Of a DNA stretch of 64,000 bases, positions 38,001-49,652 are shown in pieces. Position numbers and translations under genes: made by a program. The notes beneath the pieces are model-generated. The model made no database searches, had not been told where the DNA came from, and was given only the letters and a program-made list of their open reading frames with translations. The stretch is taken from the NCBI GenBank assembly GCA_964007475.1, contig OZ023274.1, positions 11,185,376 through 11,249,375 of the forward strand, written 5' to 3'. Within the stretch, counting starts at the first letter, position 1; every line of letters begins with the position of its first letter. This stretch comes from Hybos culiciformis. Its lineage: Eukaryota > Arthropoda > Insecta > Diptera > Hybotidae.

Positions 38001-41000
38001 TTGTGCCTTTATTTCAATAATAACGATTAATATTTAAGATTTAGTATTTGATGTTTTCATATTTCGTAATATCCTTTAAGTCGATAAAATCGATAAAATT
38101 TTTACTAAGCTCGTATTTTTAGCCTTTAATTTGTGCTAATATATAATGAGAAGATATACGAAAATGTAATTTTTGTGCTCTCAAACTTCTCATCAACTAA
38201 ATAGTGATATTATTCTACAATATTAATAATATTTCCCTCTCAACAAAAATAATTTTCATTATTGAACAAAAAAAGGGAAAACAAAATTCAAGTTCATTTG
38301 ATTGATTTAACATGGAATTGCCTGCTATATGTAACTTATAAAGCGATTAACACATTTTTATGTGCGGAAAATATGATCTATATGTAGTATCCAAGGAAAA
38401 AATAATAATAGTTGGGGGTATTATTTTTCTGGCAAGGATGTGTCAGGATATATACAATATACATATGTGTGCGTTAAATGTGTAAAAAAAAAATAATTGA
38501 TGTTTAAGAAGAAAAAAAAAAATTTTTATAAAATGCAAAAAAAAATAAAATAAAACTAAAAAGGAGTGAGGGATTTATATTTTTATATTTTACTACTTTT
38601 TTTCTTTTTTTCTACATATAAAAATGTATAGTTATTAATTTTGCAAGAAAATATTTCAAAAAAAAAAAAAATAATAATAATAATAATAAAGAAAATGAAA
38701 ATGAAAATAAAAATAAATAAATGAAAACAGTATAGTGTAAAGAAAAATACAAATCTTATTATTGATGAGATATCATTAAGAAAATTCTATTTAAGACTGA
38801 AATATATATATCGTAATATACATATATACAAGAGTTCATACAAATATCTTTATAATCTAAAAGAAAAATGAAAAAAAAAAAAAAAATTATATTTTCCTCA
38901 TACACAAATTTTTTTTTTTATATATATTTTTTTTTATATTAATTTTATAATTTATTTAACACATATAACCCCATATTATTTATAAGGGAAATTTTTGTTT
39001 TAGATTATTTGAAGAAGTTTAAGGAAAAAAATTTTAAGAGTAAATTACATCTACCTTTTTCATTAGTATCCAAATTCAAAAAAAATAAGCATTTCTGAAG
39101 TTAACTATAGTTACAAAATGTTTGAAAATTTGGTAAAAGCTACACGTGAAGGAAGTTTTTATATGATTTTTAAAACTTTGTATTAATACATAGTCAGTAT
39201 AATTAGGCTTCGATATAGGCGAGAAATTTCTTTTCTATAAATTTTGGCTAATATTTTCTTTTAATTAGCACTAGTCTAACAAATTGTAAAGGAAAATTAT
39301 TTTATATTCATTCAACGAATACATATTTTTCTTATCACATCCAAAATAACCCTGAAAAATTTATAATATTTAATATCATTTCAATTGAAAACCGCTTCAA
39401 ATAAATAAATTATCAATTTAAATTTCAATGACCCCAAAAATAAAGTCAGAACTTTTCTTTTCTTTTTTTTTTGTGATAAAAATAAATTTTCCAAACAATT
39501 TAAACTTTGAATAAATTTAAAAAAAAAAAAAAAATAAAAACCAAAAACAAATCCTTAAACATAGACTTTTATTTTGTTGTACTTAAGTTTAAAAAAAAAA
39601 AAAGGATTTCCTGCTGATTTTAAAAGGTCAATATCATGTTATAAAATAAATAAATATATAATATGTTTGTTTATCTATATATATATTTTTTAAATGTATA
39701 TAGATATAAATTCATATATGTGATCAAAATCTAAAATTATATCTTATTTTGTGTATATATATGATTCTCTTCTCTTTTCTATATATATATATTATTCGAT
39801 ATGAAAAGAAAATCATCAACATCATCATACCGTCATCATCATCATCTTCTTCTTTTTTTTTTCCTAATGGTGTGTATGACTATTTTCCGGAAAAATATCA
39901 TCATATCATGTGCTTTTCTTACAATTTCCTCCTTTTTCTGTTGTTATCAAAAATAAATATATATATATGTATGTAATGTCTATATAAAATAATAAAATAA
40001 AATATACAATTTTAAAATTCTAAAATATAAAAAGCAACAAGTATCTTATTTTACAACAATTTTTTTTATTTTTCATTTATTTGTATACAAATATATGAAT
40101 GAATATATATATTTATATAAATGTTCAAAATATATACATATTTTATACATTACATATTTTTTTATTTTTTTTAACTTGCTATTATTTTAAATTGAGAAAA
40201 TTGGGAGAGAGCTGTTAAAAATTTTCAACTTTTTAACAATTCAATTTTCCCCTTTTCCTTTTAAAAATATATATATATGTATATTAAATATATGTACCTA
40301 CATAAAAATAAGTGTATAAAAAAACAAAACCAAAATAAGTAAAAAATGAATCATTCTAAAAAAAAAAGAAGAAAATTGAGATTGAAATACTATTTATGCG
40401 TGTTGTACATACGATACTATATTGCGTACGTTTGGTATACGTATATATAAAATATACTAGTTACATATTTATTATAAGGTATAATATTATTTTAAATTCT
40501 AAAAAATAAAAAAATTTAGATAGCATCGAGAGAAATTGTTTTGTAACAAATGTACTTGTTGCCTATTTTTGAAAAAAAAAAAAAAAAACACTCTACACAA
40601 TACTTGTGTTAGAACTTAGAACCTAAATAATAAAACTTAAATGTTATATAGAAATAATAATGTTTTTGCTTTCTACCAAACTATATTGACAGATTATGTG
40701 TAAAATATACCAAAAATCCATAAAATTATTATAATCCTAAAGTTAATCAATGTCAAACTGATATTCGTTCATTTAATTTTATCAAAATAATCAGTAGCTA
40801 GAATATTGAAAGCAATTGATAAAGTTTATTTTACTAATTTTTAAAAATGTTTAGCAAAAAATATATATTATAAAAACATTAAAAAATTTCTTTCCATAGT
40901 CGATAGGTCGACTAGTGGACTTAAAGAAGCAATTTAGAAATTGAACTATAGAAAATTTAGTAATTTTCTGGCTAAAAGGCTCAGGTTTAAAAAAAAATTC

Positions 41001-43451
41001 AATTTTTTTATCTATTTAAAAAATTTAACATATAAAATCTAACCCTTATTTTCAGTCACTTTAACTCTTATGAATTGAATTAGATTTAACCTATGAAACA
41101 CCTAACTTTTTATCCTTTTTTTCTTATAGTATCCACACAAAAAAAGGATACAAAAAAAATAGGGAATAAATAAATATTTTTTTAAGATTTTATTTAAAAA
41201 AAAAAAATTAATTTTTTTTTTTTTAATACTGATAACACGTCTAAACAAACATAGTAAAAAAAGACACAAAAACAAAATAAAGAGCATAAAAAATTTGTAC
41301 ATATGAAAATCGTAAACAATTTTGAACTTGGTGAAAAAAAAAAACAAAGTTCTTTTTTTTTTTATCAAAAGAAGGTTAACATATGCGTAAAAAACCAACA
41401 ACAACAACAACAACATATTTCAAGAAATTTTATATCCTTTTTAAAAAAAAATATATATACAAAATTTGTATTTTTGATACATACAGACATTGGAGTAAGC
41501 AAGCATCAGGAGTATTAAAATTATATAAATTTATGTATAAAAAAAAATATAAAATTTCTCTAAAATTTTCAGTTTCTAAATATATATATTTTTTTATTTT
41601 TATAAAATACAAATTGTGGTAGGTCAGTGAATGTTTTTAAAATATAAAATAAAATGTTATATTATAAAAAAAAAAGTTCAATACTATACTACAAATATAT
41701 ATATTTTTGTGCAATTTTAAAAAACAAAATAGGGTAGGCGGAATGGATGATGATTTTATAGAAATTTTTTATATAGAATAATAACATAATATTATATATA
41801 TTTTAATATAATATATTTTGAATATATATACTATACTATGTAATATGTCTGAAGGATAAAAAAGGACATATACATAGGTATATATATATTTTCTTTTAAA
41901 CGAAAAATTTTATTTTAAAAAGTTTAATTGAGTGTTTGATTTTTTGGTACTTTTGTGCGTATATTATATGTATTATATATACTTATATTATATATTGTAT
42001 TTTTATTGTAACTTTTTAACAAGTTTTAAATTTAGGTTAATTTGTGAATGATTGATTTCAGAGGAAGAGCAAAGTGAAAATAAAAAAGGTTTATTTACTG
42101 GAAAATAGATAATTTAATATGTATAGTATAATACAAAAATTGGAATCAAAAATTACACATAGTTTAATGAAATTATTTGTATATGGAAACTTTTAGAAAT
42201 CATATCATAATAATGTCTGATGTTATTTTTTTTTTTGCAAATATTGTTGACATTTAAACTTTGCAGACGTGTAGACATTTTTAAATATGTACATATATAA
42301 AAATAAAAGGATTGCGTGTTTTATTCTTATACTTTTATTATGTGGAATGGTAAAATTCTGAAGAAGGAATATTATAGATTTTTCTTTTTTGATAAGAAAA
42401 TAAAAAGTCATTATCATAAGAAATTTCGAAAAGGTGCGAACATTTTTGCAATAACATCGTTATGTTGCATAAAAAAAGTTATCATTTCAAATATATATAT
42501 GTATGACTTTGCGTTGATACTTTAATTCAGTTATTTTACTTATAAATGAAAATATTATTTATTCTTATTTTAATATTTTCTATCAAACTTCTGTTCTTTT
42601 GACTATTAATTTTAATTTTTTCTACTATCATATTTACATATAAATAGAAAAGCAATAATAAAACCGTGTACAAAAATAATCATCATAATCAAAATAAGAT
42701 AATATTTCAACCCTAAAATAAAATTGTTATTTTGTATTGAATATTTAAAAAAAATATACATATATATATATTTTTAAAATTAATTGCATCTTATCTAAAG
42801 TAAATATTTAAAAAAAAAAAAATAAAAGTTAATAAAAATAATATCTAACTTTAAATGAATTTTTTATAATTTTTCCAATCCCCCACGCAATAATCGAAAA
42901 TATTTTTAACGTAGTTAAACACACAGAAAATAGAAATTTTTATTCGTCATATTGCAAAAAAAATAGCAGAAACTCAGTAAATAATATGAGTAATGATAAT
43001 TATTTTATTTACCCCCATATATATTATATATTGTACCTTCGATATGTCAATAATAATAAATATATACATATATCTATATACAAGTATCATTGATTTCTTT
43101 ATCAGAAAAACATTCTTTTGCCCCCTAAACATAATTATTTAGATTGCCATCTCTTCTTTATTAGCACAAAAACGTCTTATGTCATATGCAAAAGTTTTAT
43201 TTAATGTAATTTTTGCTATTGTTAATTATTTTTTTGATATTGCACTATCAAAAATGTTACAGAAATAATTTTTTTTTGTTGTTTTTATTGTATCAGGATA
43301 ACACATCAGTTATAACTTTTCTCAACAATTTTCTTTTTTAATAGTTAATCTATTTTTGAGTCAACGGCAAGCAGAATATTTAGCTTAAAGTAACTTACGA
43401 CCTCAAAACACTACCACGGCTTAGGATTAAATCCTTCGATTAATAAAAATT
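35046..43451. other. A/T-rich non-coding region with simple repeats
   Basis: No gene is supported. Simple repeats include a CAT-rich run at 39812-39852 and (AAC)6-type at 41396-41415, with many (AT)n stretches between 39660 and 42010. Homopolymer A and T runs are frequent. Frames of 60-104 codons at 36241, 37022, 39749, 41102, 41303, 41383 and 42223 reflect these repeats. Locally less A/T-rich patches (36935-37100) have no splice or domain support. Confidence 0.5.
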
Positions 43452-44028
43452 TAGTAGCCCTTATCATGGAAGACGCTGTCGCCTGTCGCAAAAGTCGTCT
43501 TTTAGAGTCGCCGACGACTCTTTTTCGTATTACGGAAGGCACCCAATTTTCAGGCGACTCTAACTTACAAGGCGTCTTCAATTTGATGCGATAACACTTG
43601 ATTTTTTTGTGAATAACATCAACACCTAAATAAAAATCGTAAACATTTAAAAAATTTTTGAAGTTAAAATTCAAAAAAATTGATTTAGATAAATAAAAAA
43701 AATAAATTTACCTCATTTTTCAGAATTCTTAGTTAAAAAAAATTTTTCAAAACTTTTTCAAAATATGTTTTTCAAACATTTTTTTTTTTTCAATTTTGAA
43801 TTATCAAAATAATATACTAGTCGTCTACTTGAAGGCAGGCGAAAGAAATTTATTAAAAAGGCGACAAAAGCGACTTCAATAATACGGATTTTCAATTGAT
43901 TGTCGTCTAGTGTCGCCCAGGCGACTCAACGACAAGTCGCCTGAAGGCGACAGCGACTTTCATGATACCAAATTGTCGCTTTTGGCGACTGGCGACGGCG
44001 ACAGCGCCTTCCATGATAAGGGCTAGTA
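43452..44028. mobile_element. Non-autonomous TIR element with GTCGC/GCGAC-rich subterminal repeats
   Basis: The element occupies 43457-44023 (567 bp). The left end starts GCCCTTATCATGGAAGACGC and the reverse complement of the right end starts GCCCTTATCATGGAAGGCGC; the first 27 bases match at 26 positions. A 5-bp direct repeat TAGTA flanks it (43452-43456 and 44024-44028); a 2-bp TA duplication nested in this is also possible. Both subterminal regions are packed with GTCGC or GCGAC, about fifteen copies in all and mostly in the right half, while the centre (about 43590-43800) is A/T-rich. Clustered short subterminal motifs are typical of transposase-binding sites in DNA transposons. No transposase is encoded; the 87- and 83-codon frames overlapping its ends are artefacts of the repeats. 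Superfamily is unassigned. Confidence 0.85.
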
Positions 44029-44385
44029 TTCTTAATACTAAAAAAAAAATTAAAAAAATTAAAAAGCTGAGGGGATTTTAGAAAAAGAAAAACAAAATAC
44101 AGGTGTGTTAGTTTTTTAAAGATATTTTTTATCAGTATTATGAAGTAGTTACTAGTTAGTGTAGTAATATGAAGCATATGATGAAAACCAATCTTGTGGA
44201 AGTTAAGCTATCAGATATATTTATTTCGATATTGAGGTAATAAAAAAATTAATTAATACTATGTTAATACTTTTTATTGAACTATTATGGAGATATAGTT
44301 TAATTTTTAATCCAATCCTCAGATACTTAGTAAAATCGCTGTAAAATCAAATAAAATGAGGAATTTAAAGTGAAAAAATAATGCA
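44029..44385. other. A/T-rich spacer between two inserted elements
   Basis: A/T-rich DNA without a gene separates the two small elements, so both inserted within about 1.2 kb. Confidence 0.5.
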
Positions 44386-44631
44386 TATCGCGATTTCCAT
44401 AAAAAAAGTAAGCCGTTTGTAACCCGTACGTAATGCATATTTTGTTAGGAAAACTTTTTTATTTTTACTAGATTCGGAACCAACTTAAACTATGGTTGGG
44501 CTTAATTTTCCTCTACTTTGCAAAAACACGAACATTTTTGAAATCTAGTAAAAAATAAAAAAGTTTACCTATCAAAATATGGATTACGTACGGTGTACAA
44601 AAAAAGTACTTTTTTTATGGAAATCGCGATA
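44386..44631. mobile_element. Foldback (long-palindrome) MITE, TA-flanked
   Basis: The element occupies 44388-44629 (242 bp). The first 23 bases (TCGCGATTTCCATAAAAAAA then GTA) match the reverse complement of the right end perfectly. Pairing continues imperfectly for about 90 bp per arm, sharing CCGTACGTAAT, CATATTTTG and AAACTTTTTTATTTTT, and leaving a loop of about 60 bp. TA dinucleotides flank both ends. The structure, nearly all arm and flanked by TA, is that of Tc1/mariner-derived or foldback MITEs. No frame is encoded. Arm divergence suggests it is older than the 10301 element. Confidence 0.8.
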
Positions 44632-47600
44632 TACTTATTATGCCATAAAATCATCAATCTTGTGATCCTGACACTTTCTTATCTAAATTTTAACAATTAT
44701 GACATTTCCTTTTCCTAGATCCTTTTCCTGATCTTTCGAAAAAATAAGAAAAAAATATGTCTAAAAAATAAAATTAATAAAATTTTCATTTTCACTAAGC
44801 AATTTTATAAATATTGGCTTTATGCAAAAATGCAATTTATTGAAATTCAATCTTGTGGTATGAAAAAAAATAAAATAATATGCATACAGGAAAAAAAGGA
44901 CCTTAAGGGCAATTCATCTATGAAAAATCTACATATTAAATAAGATCCTTTTATTAAATTTTTATTTTATTTTTTTTTTTTTTATTTTTAATGAAAGAAT
45001 GTTGAATCTTGGCATCCCTTGTACAAAAATTTCCAAAATAAAAAAAAAAATCACCCCTTAATAAAAGAAGCAAAAAAAAAAAAATAATAATAATTTTTAG
45101 TTTTTATAAAAAAAAAAATTAGAAATAATTTCCAAATTTTTGGAAATAAATTTTTACAAAAAAGAATTATAAAAGGGGCGGAGTTCATTGAACATTAAAT
45201 TTATAGAATTTTTAGTGTTTTTTTGGTAAAAATTTTATTCTTTTTTTAGAGAGGGTTTATTTTATTTTTTTTGATAGTTTTATCGGTTTTTCGAAATTTT
45301 CACTCTGAATATGAAATAGGTTAAACTTTTTTCTTTATGTTTTTTTTTTTTACAATTTTTTGTTTATTTATTTTATTTTTTGGTTATAGAGAACAGGAAG
45401 AGCGGTTTTGCAAGAAGAGGGGTCTTCTAATTTTATTTTTTTTTTCAATTTTTATCTAATAAAAAAAAACTACACTCAGTAAATTTTTTCCTGATCTGAC
45501 AGATTTTTGTTATTTGATTTTTTTTTTTATATTTGAAAAATTTATCAAAATCGTCAGTATTAATTTAACTTTTCGATAAGAAATATTGAGCGCGCGAAAA
45601 ATTGTTTTTTTTTTATTTCTTTTATCAATTAAATTGAAAATAAATAAAAATAAAAAAAAATTTAGTGATAACAAAAAGTATTTTTTTTTTTTATGACAAG
45701 GATTTATAGAATTAAGAAATAAAAATAAATTAAAAAAAATTCAAAACGAAATTTAATTAAATAGATAGAAGAAAAAAAATATTTTTATTTTTATTATATT
45801 TATCATTGAATAAAAATAATAATTAAAAGAAATGAAAATAAATATTAGTAATTTTTATTGATAATTTTTTTTTGCTAAATTAATGTTTTTTTCTTTAACA
45901 AAATATCCATACAATACTATCAAAAAAAAAACAAAAACTATTATAAGTAAGTGAAACAAAAAAGAAAATTCATTCAACAACCTGACTTAATTAGAAAAAT
46001 AATAAATAAATTTGTAAAAAAATATAAACAATTAAGTTAACATTAGATAGAGAAGCTAGAAGCCTGGTTAAGGCTCCTAATTATTAGTATAAATTTTATA
46101 ATATAGTTTTATTAGTAGATACTAGTACTTAATGAAAGCAGTTATTTTATATTCGGACAAGAAACTAATGAAATCTACATATTATTTCTTTCTTATTTGG
46201 GAATACTTTAACTTGAAAATACTGAAATATCATACAATTGTTTCGTCGTAATGTCAATTTCACGACTCATCAGAATTATCAACTAGAAACCCATGATTCA
46301 CAATTGTTGAGTGAATTTTGTATTGAATTTTAAGTTTTTTGTCTGGATCTGGTCTTAGACTTACATCACTGTTTGTAAAAAGTACCATATTCGACTTGGT
46401 AGTTTACAGAAATGGATGCTTTTTTTTTTCCACCAATTTTTAGAACTTTTAAATATCTATATGCAATTAATCAACTGGAATAATAATTTTAATATTTCTT
46501 GCAATACAACAAAATTCGACTTTTGTGATCAGAAATTCAATCAATTGGAATCCTAAATTAAATTTTAATTAAAATATCGTCTGAGGATTTTTTTTCTTTA
46601 TTTTAACTTAAAAATTTAAATATTTAGTTTTATTAATGTAAATTTACTGGACTTAGTATATTTATATTGTATTACTAATTCACATCGTAAATAATTTATG
46701 AACAACATATGAAAATATTTTTTCGTACATAAATTAAAGTATATCTTAAAAACTTTAATGATTTTTAGCCATATTTTCAAATCCTTATAAGGTTCACATT
46801 ATATTACATACAACATAGTATGAATATATATGTTATAAATGAATGTATCTATGTATAGCAATAATGTACAATATTACTTTAAGTTAAATTTTCCTTTTTT
46901 TTTTTGTTATTTCTAAGGGATAAAAAAGAAAAAATTTTTTTTTCTTGAAAATTAGAAAAGCTCAAATAAAAATAAATTGAAAGCCTACAAGCAAAAATTT
47001 CCTCTTTTTCTTATGATTTTCATTCTTTAAAAAAAAAATATGTATATATATAATATAAATATATATAAAAATAAAAATAAAAACAATACATTTATTTATA
47101 TTTGCAGAATTAAGAAAGTTGACCTACTCCTTACCCCCGACCATCCACCACTATCTTTTTAATTTGAAATAGAAAATATAACTTAAAAACTAAATAATCA
47201 AGCATACCCCATCCACTTATCACATTTTTATCATTAAGGGAGTTTCACATGTTATTAAAAAAAATAAAAATCTATACCTAAAAATTCTACATTGTACAGA
47301 AAAAATCATATATATGTTTTTACTTTTCCGCATCCAATAAATTGATAGTATGCCAATATTGAATTTTTTATCCTTTCCTAATTAACATTAACCCCAAAAA
47401 AAAATTATATCAAAAATAGAATAGTATAAATCAAAATAAACATTGATCTAAAGAGAATTATTAATTTCGATTTTTTTAAGCTCACTGTTACATTATTTTT
47501 AAAGGATCTTCAGAATAAAGAAGTTTTGTAAAAAATACAAATTTTTATGGACTGTGGCTTGAGTTGAAAAAAGAAGTGTGATGTATGAAGTAAACATTTT

Positions 47601-49360
47601 TACAATATTTTAGCCAATCCTGCATATTAGAAAATGTTTTCAGGATCAAAATCAAAACAAAAATTATTTTTGAAATTTTTTTTCAGAAAGCAATGTATTA
47701 AGCTTGAGCAAAAATATATTTATTTATTTTTTTTTTTCTGTATATTTTGTAATTTTATTTATTTTTACAAACTTACATACATATTAAGTATGAAGTATAT
47801 GTGGGTATATATTTAAGTTTTCTAATAATATAAATACGAACATATAAAACATCCTTGACGTTCGTTACATACAACAAGAAAACTTCATACTCAATTTTTC
47901 TTAAAAAAAAAAAAGAAAAAAATAAAAATAAAATAAAATAAGAAAAAAAAAAGTTTTTATTTTGGTCCTTTTTGTGGACCAAAATGAAAAAAAAAATATT
48001 ATAAAAAGGCATATAGAAAACAGAGAAAGTTATTTAAGATGAAAAAAAAGTAAAAAGAATAAATATAAAAATGAAAATAAAAATAAACAACAACAAAAAA
48101 AACATTGAAAAAGGATGAGATAAAAAAAATGAAAATTCTTTACAAAAAAAGAAAGAATTAAAGTTTTCTTTTGCAATTTTTTAATATTTTTTTTTTTTTT
48201 TTGCAATTTTATAATTAAGTTTTTAAGTTTTAAGTGTTAGTTTTTCGTTTCGTGATTATAACTCTTAATTATATTTTTGAATTGTATAAAATTTAACATG
48301 CAAATTGAGAGTTTTCACGGAGTATTGGCAAATTAATGAAACCATACATCTTTCAAAGGCGATGCTTTTTGACAGCAATATATTTGTTTTTTGAACCTAT
48401 TCTTTATATGGTAAAATATTTTTGTAGACACAACTATCGCCAAATAACTTCTTCAATTTTATCGGGACCTCTTATTACTTTCGAAAAGACATTATCCTGT
48501 CTTAAATTTGTTTCGAACTTAAATTTGTTAAAGACCTTAATTTCGATTAAGCTCAATATTGTCACAATATTCAATTCCGTCAAATATAGAAACAAGAAAA
48601 ATTTTATTATCATTCCCAATAACAAGTCCCGATATAAAAATATAGGTTCTTATTTCTATTTAAACAAAAACAAAATTTTTTATTTTTATTTATATAAAAT
48701 ATATTTAAAATAAAATTGCGAACTTTTGTCCATAAATGAAAATAAATAATATTCTAAAAAGCTTTTCCAAAATTATATATGGTGCAAATGAAATTTGTTA
48801 TAAGGAAAAAAAAAAAATTTGAAAAATATTTTATATGAGTAAAAACTGAAAAAAAATGGAAAATTATTTTCGGGGGTGTTAAGAATGTAAAGAAGAAAAA
48901 AAAATTTTTTTTTTCTAAATTAAAGAAAAACGAGAAAAAAAAATTCTTTCACTTTTTTTTTTTAAATGAAAAACCGGCCTATTAAGAGGGTGAGATATGT
49001 ACATATGAATCATGCGCGATTTCCAGATTTTTTTCTTTTTAGATTTTTATATTTTTGAAATGAAATCAATAAAAATTAACACTAAAGAGTGGTATTTTTC
49101 AGTTTTTTTTTTCTTTTTTATATTCATTCAAAGAAAAATTCTAATTAATAGACCACATATGATGATTATGTATACATATTTATATACATATATTTTACAT
49201 TATTATAATATATATAATAAATATGTATAACAAAAGTCGTAAATATGTGTAAACTACGTATTTTATAATTAGAAAACTTATATATATGTAAACATATATA
49301 TTTTTTATTTTAATTTATATTTAAGTCTTTGGCCAACTTTAGAATTATATTTTTCTACAG
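44632..49360. other. A/T- and homopolymer-rich stretch upstream of the zinc-finger gene
   Basis: No gene is supported. It should contain intron, promoter or 5' UTR of the downstream gene, but no core promoter motif can be singled out in DNA of this composition. A 125-codon frame at 48336-48713 begins with a plausible ATG but shows no domain and decays into Asn/Lys/Tyr/Phe. A long A/T-run region spans 44970-45920. Confidence 0.45.
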
Positions 49361-49456
49361 AAGTTAAGGAAAAAAAGAAACGAAATTTATTAGTTACAAT
49401 TACTCCGTATTCTATATTTCACAAAAATATGTCCTGAAGTTAACAGTAGGCAAAAG
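49361..49456 (+). other. Candidate non-coding 5' UTR exon of the zinc-finger gene
   Basis: A pyrimidine-rich acceptor (ATTTTTCTACAG) ends at 49360, and AAAAG|GTATAT follows at 49456/49457, defining a 96-nt segment. All frames contain stops, so it would be untranslated. Splicing it to the acceptor at 49603 would remove a 147-bp intron, a normal insect size. It holds a minimal ATG-TCC-TGA. The donor is moderate, so the exon is a proposal only. Confidence 0.22.
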
Positions 49457-49584
49457 GTATATTCTTATTAAAATATTCAAAAACAAGTAAAGAAATATAC
49501 TCAGGGAAACTTAAATCCTCTTTGACACTCATACAATTAAAGTTAAAGTTAAATTAATTATAAGAAAACACATTTTAAAATAAA

Positions 49585-49603
49585 AATTTATTTATTTTTA
49601 CAG
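49585..49603 (+). promoter_or_regulatory. Splice acceptor of the main coding exon
   Basis: The sequence TTTATTTATTTTTACAG ends at 49603 and is followed by TAATCAAATGAATT and the start codon at 49618. The in-frame TGA at 49612-49614 means that nothing upstream can be fused in frame to the protein through this acceptor. The upstream exon or exons are therefore 5' UTR, or the transcript starts elsewhere. Confidence 0.6.
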
Positions 49604-49610
49604 TAATCAA

Positions 49611-49652
49611 ATGAATTATGGCGGCTTCTGTGTATGCAACTCCACCGCCTGA
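49611..49652 (+). other. Overlapping upstream ORF (13 codons)
   Basis: An ATG seven bases before the main start opens the frame MNYGGFCVCNSTA and stops at TGA 49650-49652, inside the main coding sequence in another frame. Its context is poor (C at -3, A at +4). The main ATG has A at -3 and G at +4. Ribosomes initiating here could not reinitiate at the main start, so it would tune output through leaky scanning. This is inferred from sequence only. Confidence 0.5.

Noticed and set aside
43411..44177. Two minus-strand frames (87 and 83 codons) with Arg-rich segments
   Set aside because: They run through the GTCGC/GCGAC repeats of the inserted element and its flanks. Composition is explained by the repeats.
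48336..48713. 125-codon + strand open frame upstream of the zinc-finger gene
   Set aside because: Its second half is Asn/Lys/Tyr/Phe noise. No conserved motif is visible, and a 63-codon frame overlaps on the other strand.
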